DNA of 9,756 bases from Chloroflexota bacterium (GCA_016200725.1 JACQEE010000063.1:1-9756); one strand, 5' to 3'; positions 1 through 5,748 are shown, counted from the stretch's first letter. A program made the numbers and translations. The notes: a model not told the origin generated them from the letters alone.

Positions 1-258
1 GGGCAGTCGTTCGATGGCAAAGGCACTAGTGTGCTCGCCCAACTTGGCCGCAAAGCAGGTGTGCCGGTCATAGCCGTCGTCGGCCAAGTTGGGGCAGGGT
101 TGCCGGACATGCAGGCAGCGGGCATCGTGGCGGTGGAGACGCTCGTCGCGCACGCCGCATCGCCGGAGGATGCGCTACAGCGAGCGCGTGCGTTGGTCGT
201 CGAAGCGACGGCGGCGGCGGTTGGTAAATACCTGAAAGCGGCGACCCCTCGGCTATAA
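1..258 (+). CDS. Glycerate kinase, C-terminal part (5' end outside window)
   Basis: The frame is open from base 1 and ends at TAA 256-258, giving 85 residues. The GTG at 31 is internal and not a true start. Seen: an opening GQSFDGKGTSVLAQLGRKAG followed by VPVIAVVGQVG, then LPDMQAAGIVAV and an alanine-rich helix. This matches the end of GarK/GlxK-type glycerate kinases (PF02595), where a G-x-x-D-x-Q-S-x-x-GK segment precedes the strand 'GVPVIAxxG' and a final 'AAGI' motif. Known for the family: ATP-dependent phosphorylation of D-glycerate to 2- or 3-phosphoglycerate, a cytosolic step in glyoxylate/serine metabolism. The family is usually about 370-380 residues, so about three quarters lies outside the window. 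The stop codon overlaps a TATAAT hexamer that may drive the next gene. Confidence 0.82.
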   Translation, partial: GQSFDGKGTSVLAQLGRKAGVPVIAVVGQVGAGLPDMQAAGIVAVETLVAHAASPEDALQRARALVVEATAAAVGKYLKAATPRL

Positions 259-259
259 T
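232..259 (+). promoter_or_regulatory. Candidate sigma-70-type promoter giving a leaderless response-regulator transcript
   Basis: A perfect TATAAT lies at 254-259. CTGAAA at 232-237 matches four of six bases of a -35 box, with a 16-bp spacer. Transcription would be expected to start about 7 bases after the -10 box, at or next to the ATG at 266, so the message would have no leader. This fits the absence of any Shine-Dalgarno sequence before 266. The element overlaps the 3' end of the glycerate kinase gene. The hexamer is seen directly; promoter function is inference. Confidence 0.42.
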
Positions 260-265
260 GGCGCC

Positions 266-781
266 ATGCCGCTCCGGACGCTGTTACTGGTGGAGGACGA
301 GGAGACGCTCGCCAAGGCGGTAGCCTTCTCGCTCGAGCGCGAGGGCTACAAGGTCGCCCGCGCCGCCGATGGCGTCCGAGGACTCGAGCTCGCGCGAGAG
401 ATCAAACCGGATCTTCTGATTCTCGACCTCATGATGCCTAAGATGGATGGCCTGGAAGTCTGCCGCGTCCTGCGCCGCGAGACGGCGATGCCCATCCTCA
501 TGCTCACGGCCAAGGTCGGAGAGCACATCGTGCGCGTCGGCGGAAAGCCCGTCGCCTTGCGGCCCAAGGAGTTCGACCTGCTGGCCTTCCTCATGCGCAA
601 TGGCGGCGTCGTCTTCACGCGCGATCGCCTGCTCGAGCAGGTGTGGGGCTACGACTATTCCGGCGACTCGCGGACCGTCGATGTCCACGTGCGCTGGCTG
701 CGCGAGAAGATCGAGGACGACCCGGCCAAGCCGAGCCGCCTGCTGACCGTGCGCGGCGTCGGCTACAAGCTCGAGGCCTGA
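266..781 (+). CDS. OmpR/PhoB-family response regulator with an internally deleted receiver domain
   Basis: 171 residues; this family is normally about 225-235. The first part is a standard receiver: acidic pair E10-D11, phosphoacceptor D54 in LLILDLMMPKMDG, and switch residue T81 in MLTAK. After K83 (near base 514) the protein jumps directly to VGEHIVRVGGKPVALRPKEF. About 55-60 residues are therefore missing: receiver alpha4-beta5-alpha5 with the conserved beta5 lysine (usual KPF motif), and the interdomain linker. The frame is kept. The winged-helix DNA-binding domain (about residues 88-170, with LRPKEFDLL, RTVDVHVRWLR and TVRGVGYKL) looks complete. Known: such regulators dimerise through the alpha4-beta5-alpha5 face on phosphorylation. 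Inference: this form could bind DNA but would not switch normally. One base separates its stop from the kinase ATG, so the two are an operon. Confidence 0.9.
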   Translation: MPLRTLLLVEDEETLAKAVAFSLEREGYKVARAADGVRGLELAREIKPDLLILDLMMPKMDGLEVCRVLRRETAMPILMLTAKVGEHIVRVGGKPVALRPKEFDLLAFLMRNGGVVFTRDRLLEQVWGYDYSGDSRTVDVHVRWLREKIEDDPAKPSRLLTVRGVGYKLEA

Positions 782-782
782 C

Positions 783-2141
783 ATGTTTCGCAGCCTCTCA
801 TGGCGCGCAGCGGCAGCCTTTCTCCTGCTGCTCGTCACGCTCTTTCTCGTCCTCGGCTTCGTTCTCAGTGATCGAGCCCGCGACAGCGCCGAGCACGACC
901 TCGTGCAGCGCGCCTTCACCGAGGCGAAGGGCCTCGCCAGCGCAGCAACCGTCCTTCCTGCGAATGGCCTCACGCCCGGCTCGCTCGATGCCGTCGAGCG
1001 AATTGCTCTCAGCACCGATAGCGTCGGCCTCGTGCTGCTTGCCAACGGAGCGCCGGTCTACGGCACGCCGCCCAACGGCGATCCGCTGACCTATCGCCTT
1101 CCCGAGTTCCAGGGAGCGCTGGCAGGGCAACCGACGCAGACGGTCCGCACCGATCCGGCCACCGGTACGAAACTCCTGTACTCGGCCGTGCCAATCACAC
1201 GCGGCGGCTCGGTGGTCGCCGCGGCACGCGTCAGTGTGCCACGCGACAGTGTGGGCGCGGCACAGGCAGCAACGTGGCGACGCCTCGGCATCGCCTTCGG
1301 CATCGCTGCCATCATCGGTGGACTGCTCCACCTCTGGCTCATCGCGCCCGTCTCGCGCACAGTGCGCAGCCTGGGCGAGGTGACCAAGCATCTCGCGGGC
1401 GGGCAACTCTACGAACGCGCGGGCGAACCGGCGTACTCCGAAGCGGACGGGCTCGCGGCGGCCATCAACGACATGGCGGCTAGCCTCGAGCAGCAGGTAA
1501 CGCAGTCGTACCGCGAGCGCGACACCTTCGGCGCGGTCATCGACGGCATGACCGAGGGCCTGCTAGTCATCGACGAGAAGGGCGCCGTCTCGCTGGCGAA
1601 CCCGGCGGCGGCGAAACTCTTCGCCCCCGATGGCCAACCCATGAACGGCAAGCGCCTCATGGAAGTCGTGCGCGACCACGAGATCGCGCGCGTCGCGAAC
1701 GAGGCGTTGGCGCAGACGCGCCAGAAGACCGTCGATGTGATGTTCGGGCGCGAACTCAGGCCGCTGCGCGTAACGGTCACGCCGCTCAAAGAGCGGAGCG
1801 GCATCTCCGCGCTGCTGATCGTGCAAGACATGACCGAGATCCACCGCCTTGAGAACGTCCGCCGCGAGTTCGTCGCCAACGTTTCGCACGAACTGCGCAC
1901 GCCGCTCGCCTCGATCAAGGCCGCGGCGGATGCGCTGGAGCGAGGCGCCATCGACGACAAGACGCTCGCCCGCGACTTCCTGGAGCGTATCAACGTTGAG
2001 GTCGATCACGTTACCGGTCTCGTGCAGAGCCTGCTCGACCTCTCGCGCATGGAGACAGGTCGCGCCAACTTCGAGATGAAGTCGGTCGACATCCGCGCGT
2101 TAGCCAAGGAGACAGCGGAGCGGCTCCTGCCGCAGGCGTAG
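783..2141 (+). CDS. Sensor histidine kinase (PhoR-like), N-terminal fragment ended by an in-frame TAG
   Basis: 452 residues starting at ATG 783, one base after the response regulator. Domains in order: a membrane segment at about 11-28; an extracytoplasmic sensor region at about 30-165; a second membrane segment at about 168-190; HAMP at about 190-240; PAS at about 246-350 (DGMTEGLLVIDEKG, ANPAAAKLF); and HisKA from about 355 with the H-box FVANVSHELRTPLASIK and phosphoacceptor H369. TAG at 2139-2141 interrupts the coiled segment before the ATPase domain. The same frame continues past it as KKGLALTAEMPETLPLV and ends at 2528, so the undisturbed protein would be 581 residues, normal for PhoR/WalK-like kinases. 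One base change from CAG, GAG or AAG explains the stop. As read, this fragment can dimerise but has no ATP-binding domain and so cannot autophosphorylate. Its expected partner is the adjacent damaged regulator. Confidence 0.88.
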   Translation: MFRSLSWRAAAAFLLLLVTLFLVLGFVLSDRARDSAEHDLVQRAFTEAKGLASAATVLPANGLTPGSLDAVERIALSTDSVGLVLLANGAPVYGTPPNGDPLTYRLPEFQGALAGQPTQTVRTDPATGTKLLYSAVPITRGGSVVAAARVSVPRDSVGAAQAATWRRLGIAFGIAAIIGGLLHLWLIAPVSRTVRSLGEVTKHLAGGQLYERAGEPAYSEADGLAAAINDMAASLEQQVTQSYRERDTFGAVIDGMTEGLLVIDEKGAVSLANPAAAKLFAPDGQPMNGKRLMEVVRDHEIARVANEALAQTRQKTVDVMFGRELRPLRVTVTPLKERSGISALLIVQDMTEIHRLENVRREFVANVSHELRTPLASIKAAADALERGAIDDKTLARDFLERINVEVDHVTGLVQSLLDLSRMETGRANFEMKSVDIRALAKETAERLLPQA

Positions 2142-2528
2142 AAAAAGGGCCTCGCCCTCACCGCTGAGATGCCCGAAACGCTGCCTCTGGTCACCGCTGA
2201 CAAGCAGGCCATCGCTGGCGTCATCCTCAACCTGGTCGAGAACGCCATCAAGTTCACCGAGCGCGGCTCGGTGACGCTCTCCGCGCGGCCCGCGGACGGC
2301 CTGGTCGAGGTCGCTGTGCGCGACACCGGCCCCGGCATCGACCCGAAAGACCTCCCCCACGTCTTCGAGCGCTTCTACAAGGCCGACCGCTCGCGATCCA
2401 GCCCCGGGGCCGGCCTCGGGCTCGCCCTAGCGAAGCACGCCGTCCAGTCCCACGGCGGCCGCATCTGGGTTGAAAGCGAGCCGAGCAAGGGCAGCACCTT
2501 CAAGTTCACCCTGCCCGTCGCGAAGTAA
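2142..2528 (+). pseudogene. Detached HATPase_c domain of the same histidine kinase
   Basis: This is the downstream part of the kinase, in the same frame as 783-2141 and directly after the amber codon. The first ATG is at 2169 (120 residues including Met), with no Shine-Dalgarno at a usable distance, so independent translation is doubtful. Seen (positions from 2169): N-box LNLVENAIKF with the Mg-binding Asn at 25; G1 box DTGPGI from 52; F-box HVFERFYKADRSR; G2 box GAGLGLALAKHAVQSHGG; and a final strand STFKFTLPV. All ATP-lid motifs are intact, so the domain has not drifted. That points to a recent nonsense change, readthrough or a base-call error rather than old decay. The stop at 2526-2528 lies 13 bases before the inverted-repeat arm of the next element. 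Confidence 0.82.
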
Positions 2529-2541
2529 GAAGAAGAGAAAT

Positions 2542-2574
2542 CAACCACCACGGCACGGCGACACGGCGCACGAA
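2542..2574 (+). repeat. Left inverted-repeat arm of the GxxExxY cassette
   Basis: A 19-nt exact arm (2542-2560) plus a shorter inner match (2569-2574), built from repeated CACGGC units about 5-8 nt apart. It begins 13 bases after the kinase stop codon. Confidence 0.78.
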
Positions 2575-2620
2575 TATTTATGGAAAGTTACATCATCCGC
2601 TACCATCGGCGACGGATCGA

Positions 2621-2977
2621 TTGGCAACAAGGACTCTGGATGCCGCTTTTAAGGTGCATCGGACTTTGGGGCCCGGACTACTCGAATCGGTGTATGAGTC
2701 GTGCCTCTGTCATGAGTTGGCCCAGCAGCAGATTCCGTGGCAGTCCCAAGTCGGGATACCGATTGTTTACGACGGGCTGCGCCTCGAATCAGGCTTGCGC
2801 CTTGACCTGCTCGTTGACAACACTATTGTTGTGGAGTTGAAGGCAGTGGAAGCCCTGCTACCGCTTCACGAAGCTCAAGTTCTCACCTACCTAAAGTTGA
2901 GCGGCAAGCGACTTGGACTGTTGATCAACTTTAACGTCCCCGTTCTGAAGTCCGGCATCAAACGAATAATTCTCTAA
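2621..2977 (+). CDS. GxxExxY family protein (PD-(D/E)xK nuclease-like)
   Basis: 118 residues from a TTG start. The family signature is clear: HRTLGPGLLESVYE, with G19, E22 and Y25 forming GxxExxY. A PD-(D/E)xK-type core follows: D62 in LRLDLLV, E72 and K74 in VVELKAV, Q86 in HEAQVLTYLKL, then LGLLINFNVP and a basic end SGIKRIIL. Family members are usually about 120-140 residues and their biological role is not established; the fold suggests nuclease ancestry. The start is uncertain. Frame 2 is open upstream into the kinase but holds no ATG or GTG, and ATG 2580 is in another frame, so the N-terminus may be frameshifted. It is the only gene inside the inverted repeats and is unrelated to its neighbours, which suggests insertion between the kinase and the next operon. 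Confidence 0.85.
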   Translation: MATRTLDAAFKVHRTLGPGLLESVYESCLCHELAQQQIPWQSQVGIPIVYDGLRLESGLRLDLLVDNTIVVELKAVEALLPLHEAQVLTYLKLSGKRLGLLINFNVPVLKSGIKRIIL

Positions 2978-2979
2978 TC

Positions 2980-3008
2980 TTCGTGGTGCCGCCGTGCCGT
3001 GGTGGTTG
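2980..3008 (-). repeat. Right inverted-repeat arm of the GxxExxY cassette
   Basis: The reverse complement of 2990-3008 equals 2542-2560 over all 19 nt, and TTCGTG 2980-2985 matches the inner part of the left arm. It begins 2 bases after the GxxExxY stop codon, so it could also fold into or near a 3' end of that transcript. Confidence 0.78.
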
Positions 3009-3050
3009 CCTTTTCCTTCCCCCATCTGCTAACGTGCGCCTCGAGTCGCC

Positions 3051-3815
3051 ATGCACAACAAAGTCAAACTCGGTTTCTTCTCCTTCAGCGCCTTCAACAC
3101 ACCGGAGGAGCATAAGCGCTACGGCGTGTGGCACCGCTACGACCACATGCCCGAGGTGGTGGCGCTGCCGGGCTACGCGCACGGCCAGCGTTACGTCTGC
3201 CCGCCCGCATACGCGAAGGCGCGCTCGACCAACGACGCCTCGCTCGCACCGTCGCAGTACCTCACGATCTACTTGCTCAGCGAGCCGGTGGACAACGCCT
3301 TCGCCGAAATGCTGCGTCGCGGCGGCGAGTTGCGCGCCCTCCCGGGTCGCATGATCCCGCCGACGACTCGCGTCCTGCAGGGCGCATTCCTGCTCGTGAA
3401 GGCCTACGCCTCGCCGCGAGTCCTCGTCTCCCCCGATTCGATACCCTACCGGCCACATCGCGGCCTGCTCGTGAGCGTATCGCAGGTGCTCGACGTGAAG
3501 CGGCAGGACACCGTCGCCGAGTGGTACGACCGGACGCACATCCCCGATATGATGACCGTGCCCGGCGTTGCGGGGGCGTACTGGTACATGTCCACGTTCC
3601 TCGGCAAAGACCACCCCTTCCAGGCGCCGCGCAACTATCACGTCAAGGTCTACTACCTCGACGGCGACCCCCTCGAGACGCTGGCCGAGATCCGCAAGCG
3701 CTCCGCCGAGTGGCGCAAGGCCGGGCGCTACATGGACCTCGCGGGCATCAACAAGTACCTCTTCACCTCGCCCTTCCACACGATCACGGACGACAAGTTC
3801 GACTGGTTCGATTGA
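3051..3815 (+). CDS. Tandem dimeric alpha/beta-barrel (EthD-like) protein of unknown function
   Basis: 254 residues. Two halves carry the same signature: W27-H-R-Y-D-H-M-P-E-V-V-A-L-P-G41 and W158-Y-D-R-T-H-I-P-D-M-M-T-V-P-G172. Each is preceded by a beta-strand (KLGFFSFSAF; LLVSVSQVLDV) and followed by an aromatic strand (GQRYVCP; AGAYWYMST). The 'W-Y-x-x-x-H-x-P-x-x-x-x-x-P-G' pattern is typical of EthD-type ferredoxin-like domains, which normally pair to form a barrel; here one chain could supply both halves. No signal peptide or membrane segment is seen. Members near flavin oxidoreductases are often presumed to bind or shape hydrophobic substrates, but no reaction can be assigned. It lies 57 bases upstream of the luciferase-like gene on the same strand, so cotranscription is likely. 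No clear ribosome site precedes the ATG. Confidence 0.7.
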   Translation: MHNKVKLGFFSFSAFNTPEEHKRYGVWHRYDHMPEVVALPGYAHGQRYVCPPAYAKARSTNDASLAPSQYLTIYLLSEPVDNAFAEMLRRGGELRALPGRMIPPTTRVLQGAFLLVKAYASPRVLVSPDSIPYRPHRGLLVSVSQVLDVKRQDTVAEWYDRTHIPDMMTVPGVAGAYWYMSTFLGKDHPFQAPRNYHVKVYYLDGDPLETLAEIRKRSAEWRKAGRYMDLAGINKYLFTSPFHTITDDKFDWFD

Positions 3816-3825
3816 CCCTACAACC

Positions 3826-3858
3826 CCGTTCGTGGTGAGCCTGTCGAACCACGGACGG
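3826..3858. repeat. Palindromic intergenic repeat (REP-like hairpin)
   Basis: CCGTTCGTGGT at 3826-3836 pairs with ACCACGGACGG at 3848-3858 in 10 of 11 positions, and the odd pair is G-U in RNA; the loop is 11 nt (3837-3847). The core 'GTGGTGAGCCTGTCGAACCAC' type is, from general knowledge, recurrent in intergenic gaps of many bacterial genomes. It fills most of the 57-bp gap before the oxidoreductase and ends just before its ribosome site. Confidence 0.6.
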
Positions 3859-3872
3859 TCGAGGTGTAATAC

Positions 3873-4817
3873 GTGACAAGCGCCAAACCCCTTCGCTTCA
3901 GCACACCGCTTTCCCCCCACGAGCGCTGGGCGGACATGGAGCCGATGGTGCGCGCGGCCCAGCGTGCCGAGGCGCTCGGCTACTTCGGCGTGACGCTCCC
4001 CGAGCACATCGTCATGCCCGTGAAGTTGGGCGTCGAGCCGATGAACGTGGTGTGGTTCGACAATTTTGTCCTTGGCAGCCACATCGCCAGCCTCACCCAG
4101 CGCATCCGCCTCATCTTCTGCGTCATGGTCGTGCCCTATCGACCCGCAGTGCAGACGGCGAAGCAGATCGCCACGCTCGACCAGGTCTCGAAGGGTCGCC
4201 TCATCGTCGGCGTCGGCGCCGGCTGGATGCGTGCTGAGTTCCGCAACCTCGGCCTGCCGTTCGACGAGCGCGGCGCCATGACCGACGAATACCTCGCCGC
4301 GATGCGCGCGCTGTGGACGCAGGAGTCGCCGTCGTTCCAGGGGAAGCACGTCTCCTTCACCAGCCTCATCTTCCAGCCGAAGTGCTATCAGAAGCCGCAC
4401 GCGCCGCTCTGGATCGGCGGCAGCGGCCCGCGTATCCTGCGGCGTGTCGTCGAGCACGGCCAGGGGTGGATGCCGATGGTCGGCACCATCGATGACATGG
4501 CGCGCGACATCCGCGAGGTGAAGCAGCGCACGAAGGCCGCAGGCCGCGACCCCGATGCGCTCGACTTCTCGTTCAGCATCGTCGTCGGCGAGCGCGACGA
4601 GTACTCGGAGAAGGCACGGGCGCACGTCGTCAAAGAGCGCAACGTCATTCGCCCCCAGGCCGTCACCGTTCCCGAGATCGTCGACCTGCTAGGCGAGTAC
4701 CGCGCCGCTGGGTTCACCCACCTCGGTGTCTCCTGGAAGTGGCGCACCATTCCCGAATACATGGAAGGCCTCGAGTGGTTCGCGCGGGAAATCATGCCCC
4801 GCGTTTCGTCATCCTGA
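3873..4817 (+). CDS. LLM class (luciferase-like) F420/flavin-dependent oxidoreductase
   Basis: 314 residues from GTG 3873, with GAGGTG at 3861-3866 six bases upstream supporting this start. Seen: an N-terminal AQRAEALGYFGVTLPEH; the strand RIRLIFCVMVVPYRPAVQTAKQIATLDQVSKGR; the cofactor-side motif GVGAGW at 113-118; EFRNLGLPFDERGAMTDEYLAAMRALW; and WIGG at 180-183. These are features of the bacterial luciferase-like TIM-barrel family (PF00296), in the branch usually annotated as F420-dependent (TIGR03619-like). Known role: hydride transfer or monooxygenation with F420 or FMN in the cytosol; the substrate is not readable from sequence. The last codons and the stop come from a repeat element (4806-4830), so the natural C-terminus may have been replaced. 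It sits between an EthD-like protein and an SDR, consistent with an oxidation pathway. Confidence 0.86.
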   Translation: MTSAKPLRFSTPLSPHERWADMEPMVRAAQRAEALGYFGVTLPEHIVMPVKLGVEPMNVVWFDNFVLGSHIASLTQRIRLIFCVMVVPYRPAVQTAKQIATLDQVSKGRLIVGVGAGWMRAEFRNLGLPFDERGAMTDEYLAAMRALWTQESPSFQGKHVSFTSLIFQPKCYQKPHAPLWIGGSGPRILRRVVEHGQGWMPMVGTIDDMARDIREVKQRTKAAGRDPDALDFSFSIVVGERDEYSEKARAHVVKERNVIRPQAVTVPEIVDLLGEYRAAGFTHLGVSWKWRTIPEYMEGLEWFAREIMPRVSSS

Positions 4818-4830
4818 GTCCACGAAGGAT
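4806..4830. repeat. Intergenic repeat overlapping the 3' end of the oxidoreductase gene
   Basis: The segment TCGTCATCCTGAG then TCCACGAAGGATCT has short inverted ends (ATCCT 4811-4815 with AGGAT 4826-4830). It resembles the 'GTCATCCTGAG...GAAGGATCT' type of element that, from general knowledge, recurs between genes in many bacteria. The TGA inside CCTGAG (4815-4817) is the stop codon of the upstream gene. Confidence 0.5.
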
Positions 4831-4874
4831 CTGGGGCGGGGTCTTCCCACGCCACGAGTGAGCGCAGTAGCACC

Positions 4875-5693
4875 ATGATCACCCTCGACTCCTTCTCCCT
4901 CAAAGGCAAGTACGCCATCGTCACCGGCTCCGGCCAGGGCATCGGCAAGGGCATCGCCGAAGGCCTCGCCTCCCTTGGCGCGAGCGTCGCTATCGCCGAG
5001 ATGATCGACGAGCGGCGCAGACAGACCGTCGCTGACATCAGGGCGCGCGGCCATCGCGCCCTCGATGTGCCCGTCGACGTGCGCCATGCCGGCACCGTCG
5101 AGCAGATGGTACAGGTCGTGGTCGCCGAGTTTGGGCGCATCGACATCCTTGTGAACAACCCCGGCGGGCAGGCGGGGCACAAGATAGGCCCGCTGACGCG
5201 ACTCACGCCGCAGGGGTGGGACGACATCATTCGCCTCAACGCCACGTCGGTCTACCTGGTCATCCACGAGGTGGCTCCCGTAATGATCCGCCAGGGCGGC
5301 GGCGCGATCGTGAACATCGCCTCGATCGCCGGCCTCGTCGGCCACGAGAACCTTGCCGCCTACGGAGCGGCGAAGGCGGCCATCGTGAACATGACCGAGG
5401 CGCTCGCCGGTGAACTCGGCCCGCACAAGGTCCGCGTCAACTGCGTGTCACCCGGCACGGTCCAGACGCCATCGGTCGCCCGCGCCGACACGCGACGCGA
5501 GGGCTACGCTGGCTACAAGGACCCCACCATCGAGCAGACGCCGCTCGGGCGCAAGGGCTCGCCCGACGACATCGCCGCCGCCGTCGCCTACCTCGCCTCC
5601 GACGCAGCCTCCTTCGTCACCGGCCAGAACCTCGTCGTCGACGGCGGCCGCGTTGCGACCGGGCGGATACCCGTGCTGCCGATAGACAAGTAG
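4875..5693 (+). CDS. Short-chain dehydrogenase/reductase (SDR), FabG-like
   Basis: 272 residues, normal for a classical SDR. Seen in order: cofactor motif T17-G-S-G-Q-G-I-G24; D68 in PVDVRH (adenine side); NNPGG at 94-98 in place of the usual NNAG; N122 in LNATSVY; and the catalytic S150 in NIASIAG with Y163-x-x-x-K167. After these come VRVNCVSPGTVQTP and the C-terminal SDAASFVTGQNLVVDGG. All four catalytic residues (N, S, Y, K) are present, so an active NAD(P)H-dependent alcohol/ketone oxidoreductase is expected in the cytosol. The substrate is not known. The A-to-P change after NN is mild and occurs in some SDR subfamilies. It lies 57 bases after the luciferase-like gene on the same strand, plausibly one transcript. 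No strong ribosome site precedes ATG 4875. 3-Oxoacyl-ACP reductase is an alternative label, but there are no neighbouring fatty-acid synthesis genes. Confidence 0.9.
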   Translation: MITLDSFSLKGKYAIVTGSGQGIGKGIAEGLASLGASVAIAEMIDERRRQTVADIRARGHRALDVPVDVRHAGTVEQMVQVVVAEFGRIDILVNNPGGQAGHKIGPLTRLTPQGWDDIIRLNATSVYLVIHEVAPVMIRQGGGAIVNIASIAGLVGHENLAAYGAAKAAIVNMTEALAGELGPHKVRVNCVSPGTVQTPSVARADTRREGYAGYKDPTIEQTPLGRKGSPDDIAAAVAYLASDAASFVTGQNLVVDGGRVATGRIPVLPIDK

Positions 5694-5699
5694 CCCAGT

Positions 5700-5729
5700 C
5701 TGAGTCCGTTATGTCCCTCGCGCTATAAT
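5700..5729 (+). promoter_or_regulatory. Candidate promoter upstream of methylmalonyl-CoA epimerase
   Basis: A perfect TATAAT lies at 5724-5729 in the context GCTATAATG, the same octamer context as the candidate before the response regulator. A weak CTGAGT at 5700-5705 is the best -35 match (3 of 6), with an 18-bp spacer. Transcription would begin near 5736, leaving a leader of about 74 nt that contains the hairpin element at 5749-5800. The -10 is clear; the rest is inference. Confidence 0.38.
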
Positions 5730-5748
5730 GTCCCCACTTCCGCGTATT

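Larger units (their letters stand above)
2542..3008. mobile_element. Putative 467-bp inverted-repeat-bounded cassette carrying one GxxExxY gene
   Basis: CAACCACCACGGCACGGCG at 2542-2560 has an exact reverse complement at 2990-3008. The match continues imperfectly inward: CACGAA 2569-2574 pairs with TTCGTG 2980-2985, so the arms are about 33 and 29 nt. The left arm is itself iterative, with CACGGC at 2549, 2554 and 2562 and CACGAA at 2569. The only gene between the arms is the GxxExxY ORF at 2621-2977, and by eye this interval is less GC-rich than its neighbours. No transposase and no convincing target-site duplication were seen; the outer flanks are purine-rich on one side and pyrimidine-rich on the other. 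The repeat is direct observation; mobility is inference. Confidence 0.5.

Noticed and set aside
284..1045. Minus-strand open frame of 253 codons opposite the two-component genes
   Set aside because: It runs antisense to well-recognised regulator and kinase domains, and its protein is low-complexity.
2580..2840. Plus-strand ATG frame of 86 codons overlapping the GxxExxY gene
   Set aside because: It is out of frame with the conserved family motifs and its product shows none; only its first residues might belong to a frameshifted start.
2958..4625. Long minus-strand open frame (555 codons) opposite the EthD-like and oxidoreductase genes
   Set aside because: Its translation is rich in H, R, A and V with no domain, as expected for the antisense of GC-rich coding DNA; the plus-strand genes have clear family motifs.
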